From assembly GCA_934182465.1 (NCBI GenBank), contig CAKPRG010000011.1:1-36470 (forward strand): a stretch of DNA of 36,470 nucleotides, in the 5' to 3' direction. Shown in pieces: positions 9,088 to 16,549 of the stretch (position 1 is its first letter; each line of letters opens with the position of its first letter). The notes beneath the pieces are model-generated. The model was not told where the DNA came from. It ran no database searches and saw only the letters and a list, made by a program, of their open reading frames with translations. This stretch comes from an uncultured Clostridia bacterium (GTDB lineage: Bacteria; Bacillota; Clostridia; TANB77; CAG-508). The position numbers were made by a program, and so were the translations under genes.

Positions 9088-9130
9088 AGAGATGGCAATT
9101 TTTTATGAATTACCATCTCTTTAGTTTTTT
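9088..9130. terminator. Terminator between gatB and the convergent small gene
   Basis: AGAGATGG(c)AATT (9088-9100) pairs with AATT(a)CCATCTCT (9108-9120), with TTAGTTTTTT after it on the plus strand. The stop of the minus-strand gene is at 9136, so the hairpin may serve both directions, although the T run is better on the plus strand. Confidence 0.85.
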
Positions 9131-9135
9131 AACAA

Positions 9136-9399
9136 TTAACAATGATTTTCTTTGTATTGAGTTATAACAATTGCAAAAATAAAAGAACATATAAAACTTA
9201 TTAAACTAGTTTCAAAAAAAGTTATTCCAGCATATAACAAATTTATGGATATGTAATATTTATAATGAAAATACAAAAACAAAATTCCTGAAATAGCTAA
9301 AAAATAAGAGAAAATATTTGTAATTTTTATCAAAGCAATCGTTTTTTTGTCAAATTTTTTAAATAAATTATGTATATTTTTTAAAGAAAGTAAATTCAT
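9136..9399 (-). CDS. Small multi-pass membrane protein, unknown function
   Basis: An 87-residue protein. On the minus strand a perfect AAGGAGG lies 7 bases before the ATG (complement of about 9400-9413), which makes this a real gene. The product has a basic N-terminus (1-21) and three hydrophobic stretches (about 24-45, 48-62 and 64-81). I do not recognise the family. It runs toward gatB and away from the surface-protein gene at 9782. An inverted repeat at 9449-9468 lies in its probable promoter region. Confidence 0.7.
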   Translation of the reverse strand: MNLLSLKNIHNLFKKFDKKTIALIKITNIFSYFLAISGILFLYFHYKYYISINLLYAGITFFETSLISFICSFIFAIVITQYKENHC

Positions 9400-9448
9400 T
9401 TATAAGCCTCCTTGATATACTTTTTTACAAATTTAAGACATTATTTTT

Positions 9449-9468
9449 ATATTCTATTTATAGAATAT
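9449..9468. promoter_or_regulatory. Perfect inverted repeat, candidate operator
   Basis: ATATTCTA (9449-9456) and TAGAATAT (9461-9468) around TTTA. It lies 50-70 bases upstream of the minus-strand membrane-protein gene, with a TATAAA-like -10 next to it on the minus strand. Candidate repressor site or promoter palindrome. Nothing else of note is seen in 9469-9661. Confidence 0.4.
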
Positions 9469-9661
9469 TTAACATTATCATAATCTTTATAAATATATTT
9501 TAACAGAGAAAAAAAAGAACTTCAAAGGAAGTTTCTGGTAAAATAGCTAATACTTATATTAGAATACAAAGATATAAATTAAATTTACTTAAAAAAACAA
9601 AGTGTAAGAGATTTTTTAATATAGCTATAATAATTTTAGATGAAAATACATACCAATATAG

Positions 9662-9719
9662 GTAAATTGAAAATTGAGTAAATCAAAAATTGATATATTA
9701 CAAGTAAACTGAAAATAGG
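9662..9719 (+). repeat. Three imperfect 16-bp direct repeats
   Basis: GTAAATTGAAAATTGA (9662-9677), GTAAATCAAAAATTGA (9678-9693, directly adjacent) and GTAAACTGAAAATAGG (9704-9719). They lie immediately before the promoter of the 682-residue surface protein, so they could bind a regulator. Low sequence complexity makes this tentative. Confidence 0.45.
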
Positions 9720-9722
9720 ATA

Positions 9723-9751
9723 TTGAAAAAAATATCTTTAAATGATATAAA
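9723..9751 (+). promoter_or_regulatory. Probable promoter of the BspA-type surface protein
   Basis: TTGAAA (9723-9728), a 17-base spacer, then TATAAA (9746-9751). It is 30 bases before the ATG and directly after the three direct repeats. Confidence 0.55.
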
Positions 9752-9781
9752 TATAAAAAAGTGTAGTAGGAGAAATTACAA

Positions 9782-11830
9782 ATGAAAAAGAAATCCATTA
9801 GTAATAATGAAGGTATAACATTAATCGCGTTGGTAGTATCAATTGTAGTAATGTTAATTTTATCAGCAATAAGTTTGAATGCAACAATTGGTCAAAATGG
9901 AATAATAAATCAAGCGAGAAAATCGAAACTTAAACAAGAAGAAGCACAAGTGGAAACAGATGTGTCAAGTGCATTATCTGCCTTAGATATGGAGTATTAT
10001 CAAAAAGTTTCATCAGATTCAGGAATATCAATAACATCTATATACAACATTGCAGGACTTTCAAAATATCTAAATGGTAAAGTTAATGGATTCCGTTATA
10101 ATAAAAATGGAACAACAACAGTTTTTTATACAACAGAAAAAGGTTCATATACAATAAAAATTAGCCAAGGTCAAACTACAACTTATGCAGGTATAAGATT
10201 AGAAAAAAATGAAACAACAAATGTAAAATTGGCAAGAGGTGAAAAAATAACTCTATCATTTGATGAAAATACAGAAATAATATGGAAAACAGAAAAGAGC
10301 GACATTTTACAAGTTGATTCAAAAACAGGAGAAGTAACAAGAATAAGTGGTGGAACAGCAACAATAAATGGGTACGTAAAAGAAGATGATGGAACGGAAA
10401 CAATAATAACAACTGTTGTAATTACTGATGAAAATAGTGAAATTGCAAAAGATGAAAATACTGAAAACAGCACATCAGAAATGAATATAGGTGCATCAGG
10501 CGAAAATGTAAAAGCATATTTTGTACCAAGAGAAGATGGTGGAAAAACTTTAATAATAAAAGGTAATGGTGAATTAGCTGAAACAATAAATTTTACAGAA
10601 GAAGATAAAAATTCAATAAAAGAAATAATATTTAGTGATGGAATTACTAAAATAACAAAAAATTTTAATAATTTACCAAATTTAGAAGAAGTAACAATAC
10701 CAAAAAGTGTGAATTCAATAGCAACAAAAGCATTTGCTGATAATCCAAAATTTTCAATTTTAAATTATAATGCTGAAAATTGCGATATGAATTTAATAAA
10801 CGAAAGAAACGATACAACAAGAATTTTTGTATATAAGTCTCCTTTTTATGGTTCTTCAATAAGCCAAGTAAATATAGGAAAAAATGTAAAGATAATTCCA
10901 AAAGGATTTTTAACTGATCAAAAACTTACTAGCTTATCAATTCCATCAAATGTTACAGAAATTGGAGAACTAGCATTTACTAGAAATTCAAATTTGACAG
11001 AATTAAATTTAGAAGATGGTATTGTAAATATAAATGCACGTTCATTTGAAGAATGCAATATAAAAAGATTAATTGTCCCTAAAACAATTCAAAATATAGG
11101 ATATGGTGCTTTTGAATATAATTTTAATTTGGAAAATTTAAGATTTAATACAATTAATTATACTTCAGGAGGGTATCCTTTTGGACAATGCAAAATAAAA
11201 AATTTAAGTTTTGAAGTAGATTCAAATAAAATACCAGATAATTTTTTAGCTTATTCACATTATTCAGGAAACATAGAAATTCCTGAAGGTATAACTGAAA
11301 TAGGAAATAGTGCATTTCAATCTACTACATATATAGGGCATGTGAATTTACCAAGTTCTTTACAAAAAATTGGTAGAGATGCTTTTTACTATTCAAAAAT
11401 AGAAGAAATAACGATACCTGAAAATGTTGAGTATATAGGAAAGAGATCTTTTGTATCATGCAATAAATTAAAAACTATTTATTATAATGCTATTGATGCT
11501 TCTAAAAGTGAATTTACTACTACAGAGGGAAATGTAGGATATTGTGATTTTCCATTTGGAGGTGAGGGATCTAATACTTTCCAAGTTGAAAATATAATAA
11601 TAGGAGATAAAGTAAAAGTATTGCCAGGTTGTCTATTTAGAAAAACAGCAATAACGACAGTAACGATTCCATCAAATGTTGAAAGAATAGACATATCTTC
11701 TATTCATGGAGATCCGGTATTTTGCAATTGTGTAAATTTACAAGAAATAATAATAGAAAAACCAGAAGGAACTTTTAATAGAGCAGACTTAACAAATTTA
11801 AGTAACGTAAAAATAACATATAAACAATAA
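9782..11830 (+). CDS. BspA-type LRR surface protein with prepilin-like N-terminus
   Basis: A 682-residue protein with an AGGAG site 9 bases before the ATG. The N-terminus repeats the plan of the protein at 455: an 11-residue leader ending in Gly, then ITLIALVVSIVVMLILSAIS, with Ala16 at mature +5 where prepilins have Glu, followed by NATIGQNGIINQA. A helical linker follows, then a Big-2/Ig-like domain (about 145-222; WKTEKSDILQVDSKTGEVT and GTATI motifs). From about 270 to the end are BspA/LRR_5 repeats (motifs such as LTSLSIPSNVTEIGELAF and ITTVTIPSNVERI). BspA-type repeats are known from adhesins and surface antigens. Secretion by a pseudopilin-like route is inferred from the N-terminus only. 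It ends at a terminator shared with rpsT. Confidence 0.9.
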   Translation: MKKKSISNNEGITLIALVVSIVVMLILSAISLNATIGQNGIINQARKSKLKQEEAQVETDVSSALSALDMEYYQKVSSDSGISITSIYNIAGLSKYLNGKVNGFRYNKNGTTTVFYTTEKGSYTIKISQGQTTTYAGIRLEKNETTNVKLARGEKITLSFDENTEIIWKTEKSDILQVDSKTGEVTRISGGTATINGYVKEDDGTETIITTVVITDENSEIAKDENTENSTSEMNIGASGENVKAYFVPREDGGKTLIIKGNGELAETINFTEEDKNSIKEIIFSDGITKITKNFNNLPNLEEVTIPKSVNSIATKAFADNPKFSILNYNAENCDMNLINERNDTTRIFVYKSPFYGSSISQVNIGKNVKIIPKGFLTDQKLTSLSIPSNVTEIGELAFTRNSNLTELNLEDGIVNINARSFEECNIKRLIVPKTIQNIGYGAFEYNFNLENLRFNTINYTSGGYPFGQCKIKNLSFEVDSNKIPDNFLAYSHYSGNIEIPEGITEIGNSAFQSTTYIGHVNLPSSLQKIGRDAFYYSKIEEITIPENVEYIGKRSFVSCNKLKTIYYNAIDASKSEFTTTEGNVGYCDFPFGGEGSNTFQVENIIIGDKVKVLPGCLFRKTAITTVTIPSNVERIDISSIHGDPVFCNCVNLQEIIIEKPEGTFNRADLTNLSNVKITYKQ

Positions 11831-11837
11831 ATAAAAG

Positions 11838-11860
11838 CCTAGAACTTAGTTCTAGGTTTT
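11838..11860. terminator. Bidirectional terminator
   Basis: CCTAGAAC (11838-11845) pairs with GTTCTAGG (11849-11856) with T4 after it on the plus strand. On the minus strand the stem is followed by CTTTTATT. It serves the convergent surface-protein gene and rpsT. Confidence 0.9.
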
Positions 11861-11863
11861 TAT

Positions 11864-12127
11864 CTATTGAACAGTATTTAATTTTTTTGCTAAATTTGAT
11901 TTTTTTCTAGATGCTGTATTTGCTTTGATAACACCTTTTGTACAAGCTTGATCTACTTTTTTTACTGCTGTTTTGAAAGTAGCTTCAGCTTTTTCTTTAT
12001 TACCTTCTTCAACAGCTGATTCAAATGTTTTGATAGCTGTTTTGTAAGCTGATTTTACCATATTATTTTGAAGAGTTTTTTTCTCGATAACGCTTACTCT
12101 TTTTATAGCTGATTTAATATTTGGCAT
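11864..12127 (-). CDS. rpsT: Ribosomal protein S20
   Basis: An 87-residue, Lys/Ala-rich helical protein. The start MPNIKSAIKRV and the later KGVIKANTASRKKSNLAKKLN segment are characteristic of bS20, which binds 16S rRNA early in small-subunit assembly. A GGAGGTG ribosome site lies 5 bases before the ATG on the minus strand. It is monocistronic and transcribed from the promoter at 12170-12198 to the bidirectional terminator. Confidence 0.97.
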   Translation of the reverse strand: MPNIKSAIKRVSVIEKKTLQNNMVKSAYKTAIKTFESAVEEGNKEKAEATFKTAVKKVDQACTKGVIKANTASRKKSNLAKKLNTVQ

Positions 12128-12169
12128 GTTTTCACCTCCATATAGTCTATAGTAAATTTTACTTTAAAC

Positions 12170-12198
12170 ATTTTAACACGATAAATTATAAAAAGCAA
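12170..12198 (-). promoter_or_regulatory. Promoter of rpsT
   Basis: Read on the minus strand: TTGCTT (12198-12193), a 17-base spacer, then TAAAAT (12175-12170), about 43 bases before the start codon. Confidence 0.6.
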
Positions 12199-12281
12199 GG
12201 CTTTTAACGAAAATTCTTGGTAAAAATTTAAAAAACAAGCAATATTTCACAAAAAATTCACATTTATAGGGTACAATATTA

Positions 12282-12310
12282 TTGTATTATGAGGAAAACT
12301 GTGATATATT
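12282..12310 (+). promoter_or_regulatory. Possible promoter of rpiB-like gene
   Basis: TTGTAT (12282-12287), a 17-base spacer, then TATATT (12305-12310), 30 bases before the ATG. Moderate match only; the area is AT-rich. Confidence 0.4.
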
Positions 12311-12340
12311 TAGTGCGAATATTACAAAGGAGGTGTGCTT

Positions 12341-12787
12341 ATGATAGCTATTGGTTGTGATCATGGGGGATACACTTTAAAAGAAGAAATAAAAAAATAT
12401 TTAGATGAAAAACAAATTCCATATAAAGATTATGGAACATACTCAACAGAAAGAACTGATTTTCCAATTTATGCAAAAGAAGTTGCAAAAGCTGTTGCAT
12501 CAAAAGAATGTGATTGTGGAATCTTAATTTGCAAAACTGGCTTTGGAATGTCAATAGTTGCAAACAAATTCAAAGGAATTCGTTGTGCTGCATGTTATGA
12601 TGAGTCAACTGCAAAACAAGCAAAAGAGCATTCTAATATAAATATTCTTGCATTACCAGCAGAATATGTAAATATTAGCAAAGCAGTTTCAATGATTAGA
12701 GTATGGTTAGGTTCAGAATTTTTACAAGGTAGATATTTAGATAGAGTACATATGATAAATGAAATAGAAAATGAAAATATGAAATAG
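12341..12787 (+). CDS. rpiB: RpiB/LacAB-family sugar-phosphate isomerase
   Basis: A 148-residue protein, normal for RpiB. The ATG at 12341 is 7 bases after AAAGGAGG; an in-frame GTG at 12335 overlaps that site and is rejected. The N-terminus IAIGCDHGGYTLKEEI carries Asp7/His8 of the ligand site. The catalytic Cys64 is in ILICKTGFGMSIVANK, and His97 is in AKEHSNINILAL. The expected reaction is interconversion of ribose-5-phosphate and ribulose-5-phosphate in the pentose phosphate pathway. One oddity: the usual CGTGxG anion loop reads CKTGFG, with Lys65 replacing Gly, and the ALGA motif after it reads ALPA. The substrate may therefore differ (for example another phosphorylated sugar). The next gene starts 21 bases downstream, in the same unit. 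Confidence 0.85.
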   Translation: MIAIGCDHGGYTLKEEIKKYLDEKQIPYKDYGTYSTERTDFPIYAKEVAKAVASKECDCGILICKTGFGMSIVANKFKGIRCAACYDESTAKQAKEHSNINILALPAEYVNISKAVSMIRVWLGSEFLQGRYLDRVHMINEIENENMK

Positions 12788-12808
12788 TAATAAGGACGGA
12801 ACTTAAAT

Positions 12809-13942
12809 ATGTGGGGAGATATTGCAATAGCTTTTACAATTGCATTTGTAACTTCATTTATGGCTACACCATATACGATTAAAATTGCAAAAAAATTAGG
12901 TGCAGTAGATACACCGAAAGATCAAAGAAGAATAAATAAAATAACAATGCCAAGATTAGGTGGACTAGCTGTTATTTTAGGATTTGTAGTTTCAGTAGCA
13001 TATTTATTAATAGTAATGTCTATAGAAAAAAACATTAATTTAAGCATAGATAATATGTATATAAAATTAATTGGATTTTTCATAGGTGCTTTAATAATAG
13101 GACTAACATGTTTTTATGATGATGTAAAAGGTGCAAAAGCTTTAGTGAAATTACTTGCACAAATAGTAGCAGCAGTTATTGTTGTAAGATGTGGTATAAG
13201 AATAGACAGGATAGATGTAGCTTTTATAGATAATCTATTTCCAGAATGGGCATATACAGTCATTACTATTTGCTGGATTGTAGGAATTACAAATGCTTTA
13301 AATTTAATAGATGGTCTAGATGGATTATCAACAGGTATTTCAATAATATCTTGTATATCACTGCTTATGATATTTTCACTTAATGGTTCACCATTAATTT
13401 CAATTATATTAATAACAGCTTTATGTGGGTCTTTAGTTGGATTTTTACCATACAATTTTAATCCTGCAAAAACTTTTATAGGAGATACAGGTTCGAATTT
13501 TTTAGGGTACAGTTTAGCAATTATTTCAATTTTGGGTGTTGCTAAAACATATACAGCAATTGTTATAGTAGCGCCATTAATAGTGCTAGCCTTACCATTA
13601 TTTGATACGGTATTTGCAATTTTTAGAAGATTGAAAAATGGAAAATCATTAAAAGCTATTATACAACCAGATGCAGGGCACTTGCATCATAAAATGTTAA
13701 AAAAAGGTTTTACACAAAAACAAGCTGTACTAATATTATATGGTTTAAGTGCGGGACTTGGAATGTTTGCAGTAATATTATTAGATAGTGGAATATGGAA
13801 AGCTCTATCCTTTGCTTTAATAATTATTGTTATTATTGCAATGGGGTATAAAGAATTTTTTAAGCAAAGATTATTAGGAAATTCAGAAGAAAATGAAAAT
13901 GAAGAAATAAATCCAGAACATATAAGACATGATGTAAAATAA
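12809..13942 (+). CDS. WecA/TagO-type undecaprenyl-phosphate glycosyl-1-phosphate transferase
   Basis: A 377-residue integral membrane protein of about 10-11 helices. MraY/WecA family motifs are all present: PRLGG (48-52), FYDD (Asp104/Asp105), NALNLIDGLDG (162-172), FIGDTGSNFLG (catalytic Asp226), and HLHH (291-294). The HLHH form is typical of WecA/TagO/WbpL enzymes, which transfer HexNAc-1-phosphate from a UDP-sugar to undecaprenyl phosphate; MraY differs in that loop. It probably starts synthesis of a teichoic-acid-like or other wall-linked glycan. It lies 21 bases after the rpiB-like gene with a weak AAGGACGG site. The charged tail (about 355-377) is short. It is followed by a terminator. 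Confidence 0.93.
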   Translation: MWGDIAIAFTIAFVTSFMATPYTIKIAKKLGAVDTPKDQRRINKITMPRLGGLAVILGFVVSVAYLLIVMSIEKNINLSIDNMYIKLIGFFIGALIIGLTCFYDDVKGAKALVKLLAQIVAAVIVVRCGIRIDRIDVAFIDNLFPEWAYTVITICWIVGITNALNLIDGLDGLSTGISIISCISLLMIFSLNGSPLISIILITALCGSLVGFLPYNFNPAKTFIGDTGSNFLGYSLAIISILGVAKTYTAIVIVAPLIVLALPLFDTVFAIFRRLKNGKSLKAIIQPDAGHLHHKMLKKGFTQKQAVLILYGLSAGLGMFAVILLDSGIWKALSFALIIIVIIAMGYKEFFKQRLLGNSEENENEEINPEHIRHDVK

Positions 13943-13964
13943 ATTTTATAATGAATAAAAATAG

Positions 13965-13994
13965 GCTATAGTTTTATGACTATAGCTTTTTTTT
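13965..13994 (+). terminator. Terminator after the WecA-type gene
   Basis: GCTATAGT (13965-13972) pairs with ACTATAGC (13979-13986), followed by a run of eight T. Confidence 0.9.
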
Positions 13995-14084
13995 GCTTTT
14001 AAAATAAATCTTTTACACAATAAAAGTGAGAAAAAATAAAAAAACGAAAGAAAAAAAGAGAAAAACAGAAATAATTAAAAAGTA

Positions 14085-14113
14085 TTGCTATTTATTACAA
14101 AATATTGTATAAT
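14085..14113 (+). promoter_or_regulatory. Strong promoter of the leader unit
   Basis: TTGCTA (14085-14090), an exact 17-base spacer, then a perfect TATAAT (14108-14113). It is 44 bases before a 33-codon ORF and 246 bases before the pyruvyl transferase gene. The stretch 13995-14084 before it holds nothing recognisable. Confidence 0.7.
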
Positions 14114-14156
14114 AATAAAGTAAATTGACGAATATATGAAAGGAAGTAAAGATATT

Positions 14157-14258
14157 ATGAAAATTACCATAAAAAATAGTAAATCGAAAAGTAATAATTT
14201 TCAAAATGAAATAAATAAAGAAATATATTTTTTATGCAAATTTATAATATGTTTATAG
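14157..14258 (+). CDS. 33-codon leader ORF (small peptide)
   Basis: ATG at 14157 to TAG at 14256-14258 encodes 33 residues, with an AAGGAAG ribosome-site-like sequence 10 bases upstream. The peptide is Lys/Asn-rich in the first half, with a short hydrophobic end containing two Cys (YFLCKFIICL). A consensus promoter lies upstream and a terminator-like hairpin downstream, before the next gene. It could be a leader peptide, a small membrane peptide, or just part of a small RNA. No family is recognised. Confidence 0.4.
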   Translation: MKITIKNSKSKSNNFQNEINKEIYFLCKFIICL

Positions 14259-14293
14259 GCTGTTCGTGTGAATTTATATATAATAAAAGTGTG

Positions 14294-14319
14294 CCTATAT
14301 TTTTAATATAGGTATTTTT
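14294..14319 (+). terminator. Terminator/attenuator hairpin before the pyruvyl transferase
   Basis: CCTATATT (14294-14301) pairs with AATATAGG (14305-14312) around TTT, then TATTTTT. It lies between the 33-codon ORF and the AAGGAGG of the next gene, so read-through could control that gene. Confidence 0.75.
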
Positions 14320-14358
14320 ATGCAATAAATTTATTTTGAAAAATAAGGAGGCTAAAAA

Positions 14359-15321
14359 ATGAAAAAAGTTATATTATGTGGTGTGCCACATCATTCAAAT
14401 TTAGGTGACCATGCAATTTATATTGCTGAAAAAGAATTGATAAAAGAGAAATTTCCAGAATATGAATTACAAATATTAGATGAAGTTTTTGCAGAGAAAT
14501 GTGTGAACAGAATAAAACCATATATAGCTGACGAAGACATTTTATTTTTACAAGGCGGTGGAAACTTAGGAAATCAATATAAAGTACAAGAAAGTGGAAG
14601 AAGAAGCATTATTGAAAATTTTCCTAATAATAAAATAGTATTATTTCCACAAACTATGTATTTTTCAAATGATGAAAATGGAAAAGAAGAACTTAAGAAA
14701 ACAAAACAAATTTATAATTCACATAACAATCTATATCTTATGGCAAGAGAAGAAATTACATATTTACAAATGAAAGAATATTTTCCTAATGCAAAAGTGT
14801 TCTTTACACCAGATATAGTTACAATTTTAAATGAAACAAAAGAACCTCTAAAAAGAGAAGGCGCTTTATTTTTAGTTAGAAATGATGTTGAAAAAAATAT
14901 CGAAAATCAATATTTAGAAGAAATAGAAAAAATGTGTAAAGAAAGAAATATGAATACAATATATTCTGATAATGACAAAGGTGGAGTTATACACGAATTA
15001 ATAAAAAAAGATAAAGTATATGAAATGTTAGAACTATTTAAAAAATCAAAATTAGTTGTAACAGATAGATTACATGGAATGATTTTTGCAGTAATAACAG
15101 GAACACCATGCATAGTATTTGGTAATTACAATCATAAAGTAGAAAAAAGTTATGAATGGTTTAAAGAATTACCATATATTCATTTTGTTGCAGAACATGA
15201 AGAAATTAAAAATTTAGATAATGAAATAGAAAGATTACTAAATTTAGATGCTCAAGAATATAATAATGATTATAGTAAAAAAATATTCGATAAAGTGTTT
15301 GAAGAAATTAAAGAAAATTAA
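14359..15321 (+). CDS. Polysaccharide pyruvyl transferase family protein
   Basis: A 320-residue protein with an AAGGAGG site 8 bases before the ATG. Family (PF04230, CsaB/WcaK type) patterns are visible: HHSNLGDHAIYIA (about 12-24), FLQGGGNLGNQY near 63-74, FPQT, MAREEITY, TPDIV, and VVTDRLHGMIFA near 232-243. Members transfer pyruvate from phosphoenolpyruvate to wall or exopolysaccharide sugars, or in some cases act as glycosyl transferases. The acceptor is unknown. It probably acts on cytoplasmic, lipid-linked glycan made downstream of the WecA-type enzyme. It is preceded by a promoter-ORF-hairpin leader and followed by a terminator, so it forms a single-gene unit. Confidence 0.9.
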   Translation: MKKVILCGVPHHSNLGDHAIYIAEKELIKEKFPEYELQILDEVFAEKCVNRIKPYIADEDILFLQGGGNLGNQYKVQESGRRSIIENFPNNKIVLFPQTMYFSNDENGKEELKKTKQIYNSHNNLYLMAREEITYLQMKEYFPNAKVFFTPDIVTILNETKEPLKREGALFLVRNDVEKNIENQYLEEIEKMCKERNMNTIYSDNDKGGVIHELIKKDKVYEMLELFKKSKLVVTDRLHGMIFAVITGTPCIVFGNYNHKVEKSYEWFKELPYIHFVAEHEEIKNLDNEIERLLNLDAQEYNNDYSKKIFDKVFEEIKEN

Positions 15322-15343
15322 CATAAAATTATGAGAATTATAT

Positions 15344-15400
15344 AAAGAGATGTTGCCATAAAAAATTAAATTATTATTGAAGGCTACATCTCTTTATTTT
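15344..15400 (+). terminator. Terminator after the pyruvyl transferase gene
   Basis: AAAGAGATGT(t)GCC (15344-15357) pairs with GGC(t)ACATCTCTTT (15382-15395) around an AT-rich loop, followed by ATTTT. Confidence 0.8.
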
Positions 15401-15435
15401 AGTGCTTTTCAGGTTGCTGGAAAAATTAGTGAAAG

Positions 15436-15465
15436 TTGACAAAATACCACAAAATGTAGTATAAT
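15436..15465 (+). promoter_or_regulatory. Promoter of the sua5 unit
   Basis: Perfect TTGACA (15436-15441) and perfect TATAAT (15460-15465) with an 18-base spacer, 22 bases before the start codon. Confidence 0.75.
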
Positions 15466-15487
15466 AAGAAGCACGAGGTAATTTATT

Positions 15488-16528
15488 ATGTATTATAATT
15501 GGACAACAGATACTAATACAGAAGAACTAAAAATAGTATGTAATTTAATAAAAAATGGCGAACTAGTTATATTCCCAACAGAAACAGTTTATGGTATAGG
15601 AGCCAATGCTCTAGATAGTAATGCAGTAAATAAAATTTTTATTGCAAAAGGTAGACCGTCAGACAATCCACTTATTGTTCACATAGCAAACAAATCAACA
15701 ATAAACGAAATAGCAAAAGATATTACAGAAGTGGAACAAAAACTTATAGATAGTTTTATGCCAGGACCGTTTACAATTATTTTAAAAAGAAAAGATTGTA
15801 TACCAAGTAATGTTTCAGCAGGTTTAGATACTGTGGCCATAAGAATGCCAGACAATATAATTGCAAAAGCAATTATTACCTATGCTGGTGTGCCAATAGC
15901 AGCACCAAGTGCAAATATATCTGGTAGACCGAGTGGAACAAGAATAGAAGACATTAGAAAAGAATTAGAAGGAAAAGTGTCAGCTATAATTGATGGTGGA
16001 GAAACAAATATTGGATTAGAGTCAACAGTAGTAAAAGTGGTGAATGAAGTTCCTGTTATTTTGAGACCAGGAAAAATAACACCAGAAGAAATAAAAAAGG
16101 TTGTTGGAACTGTTGCTATTGATCCAAATGTTTTCGAAAAACCAAAAGAAAATACAAAAGTTGAAAGCCCAGGAATGAAATACAGACACTATGCACCAAA
16201 TACGAAATGCAAACTTTTTTATGCTAAAGATGAAAAAGATTTAATATTTGAAATAAACAAACAGATTCGTATATATAATAGTAATGTTATAGTTTTAGGG
16301 TTTAAGGAACATAAAGAAAAAATCAATGTACCAGATGAAAGATATATTGAAGTAAGTAAAAAAGAAGATATAGAAGAATATGCGAGAAAAATATACACAG
16401 ATTTAAGAAAAGCGGATAATATAAAATCAAGTGTAATTTTAATTGAAGGTGTAGAAAAAAAAGGCCTTGGAATTGCCATTATGAACAGGTTACTTAGAAC
16501 TTGTGAATATGACTACAAGGAAGTTTAA
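15488..16528 (+). CDS. Threonylcarbamoyl-AMP synthase, long Sua5 form
   Basis: A 346-residue protein. The YrdC/Sua5 catalytic domain covers about 1-205, with PTETVYGIGANA (30-41), KGRPSDNPLIVHIA (54-67), MPGPFTIIL, APSANISGRPSG and the ESTVV motif. The Sua5 C-terminal domain (about 230-346) begins with the SPGMKYRHYAP linker that closes the active site. It makes threonylcarbamoyl-AMP from Thr, bicarbonate and ATP for the t6A37 modification of ANN-decoding tRNAs. The ribosome site is GAGG, 9 bases upstream. The following glycosyltransferase starts 21 bases later and shares its transcript. Confidence 0.95.
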   Translation: MYYNWTTDTNTEELKIVCNLIKNGELVIFPTETVYGIGANALDSNAVNKIFIAKGRPSDNPLIVHIANKSTINEIAKDITEVEQKLIDSFMPGPFTIILKRKDCIPSNVSAGLDTVAIRMPDNIIAKAIITYAGVPIAAPSANISGRPSGTRIEDIRKELEGKVSAIIDGGETNIGLESTVVKVVNEVPVILRPGKITPEEIKKVVGTVAIDPNVFEKPKENTKVESPGMKYRHYAPNTKCKLFYAKDEKDLIFEINKQIRIYNSNVIVLGFKEHKEKINVPDERYIEVSKKEDIEEYARKIYTDLRKADNIKSSVILIEGVEKKGLGIAIMNRLLRTCEYDYKEV

Positions 16529-16549
16529 TTCTATTTTTAGGAGGAATTT

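Noticed and set aside
9662..9719. Possible CRISPR-like array
   Set aside because: Only three imperfect 16-bp units, two directly adjacent without spacers, no cas genes nearby.
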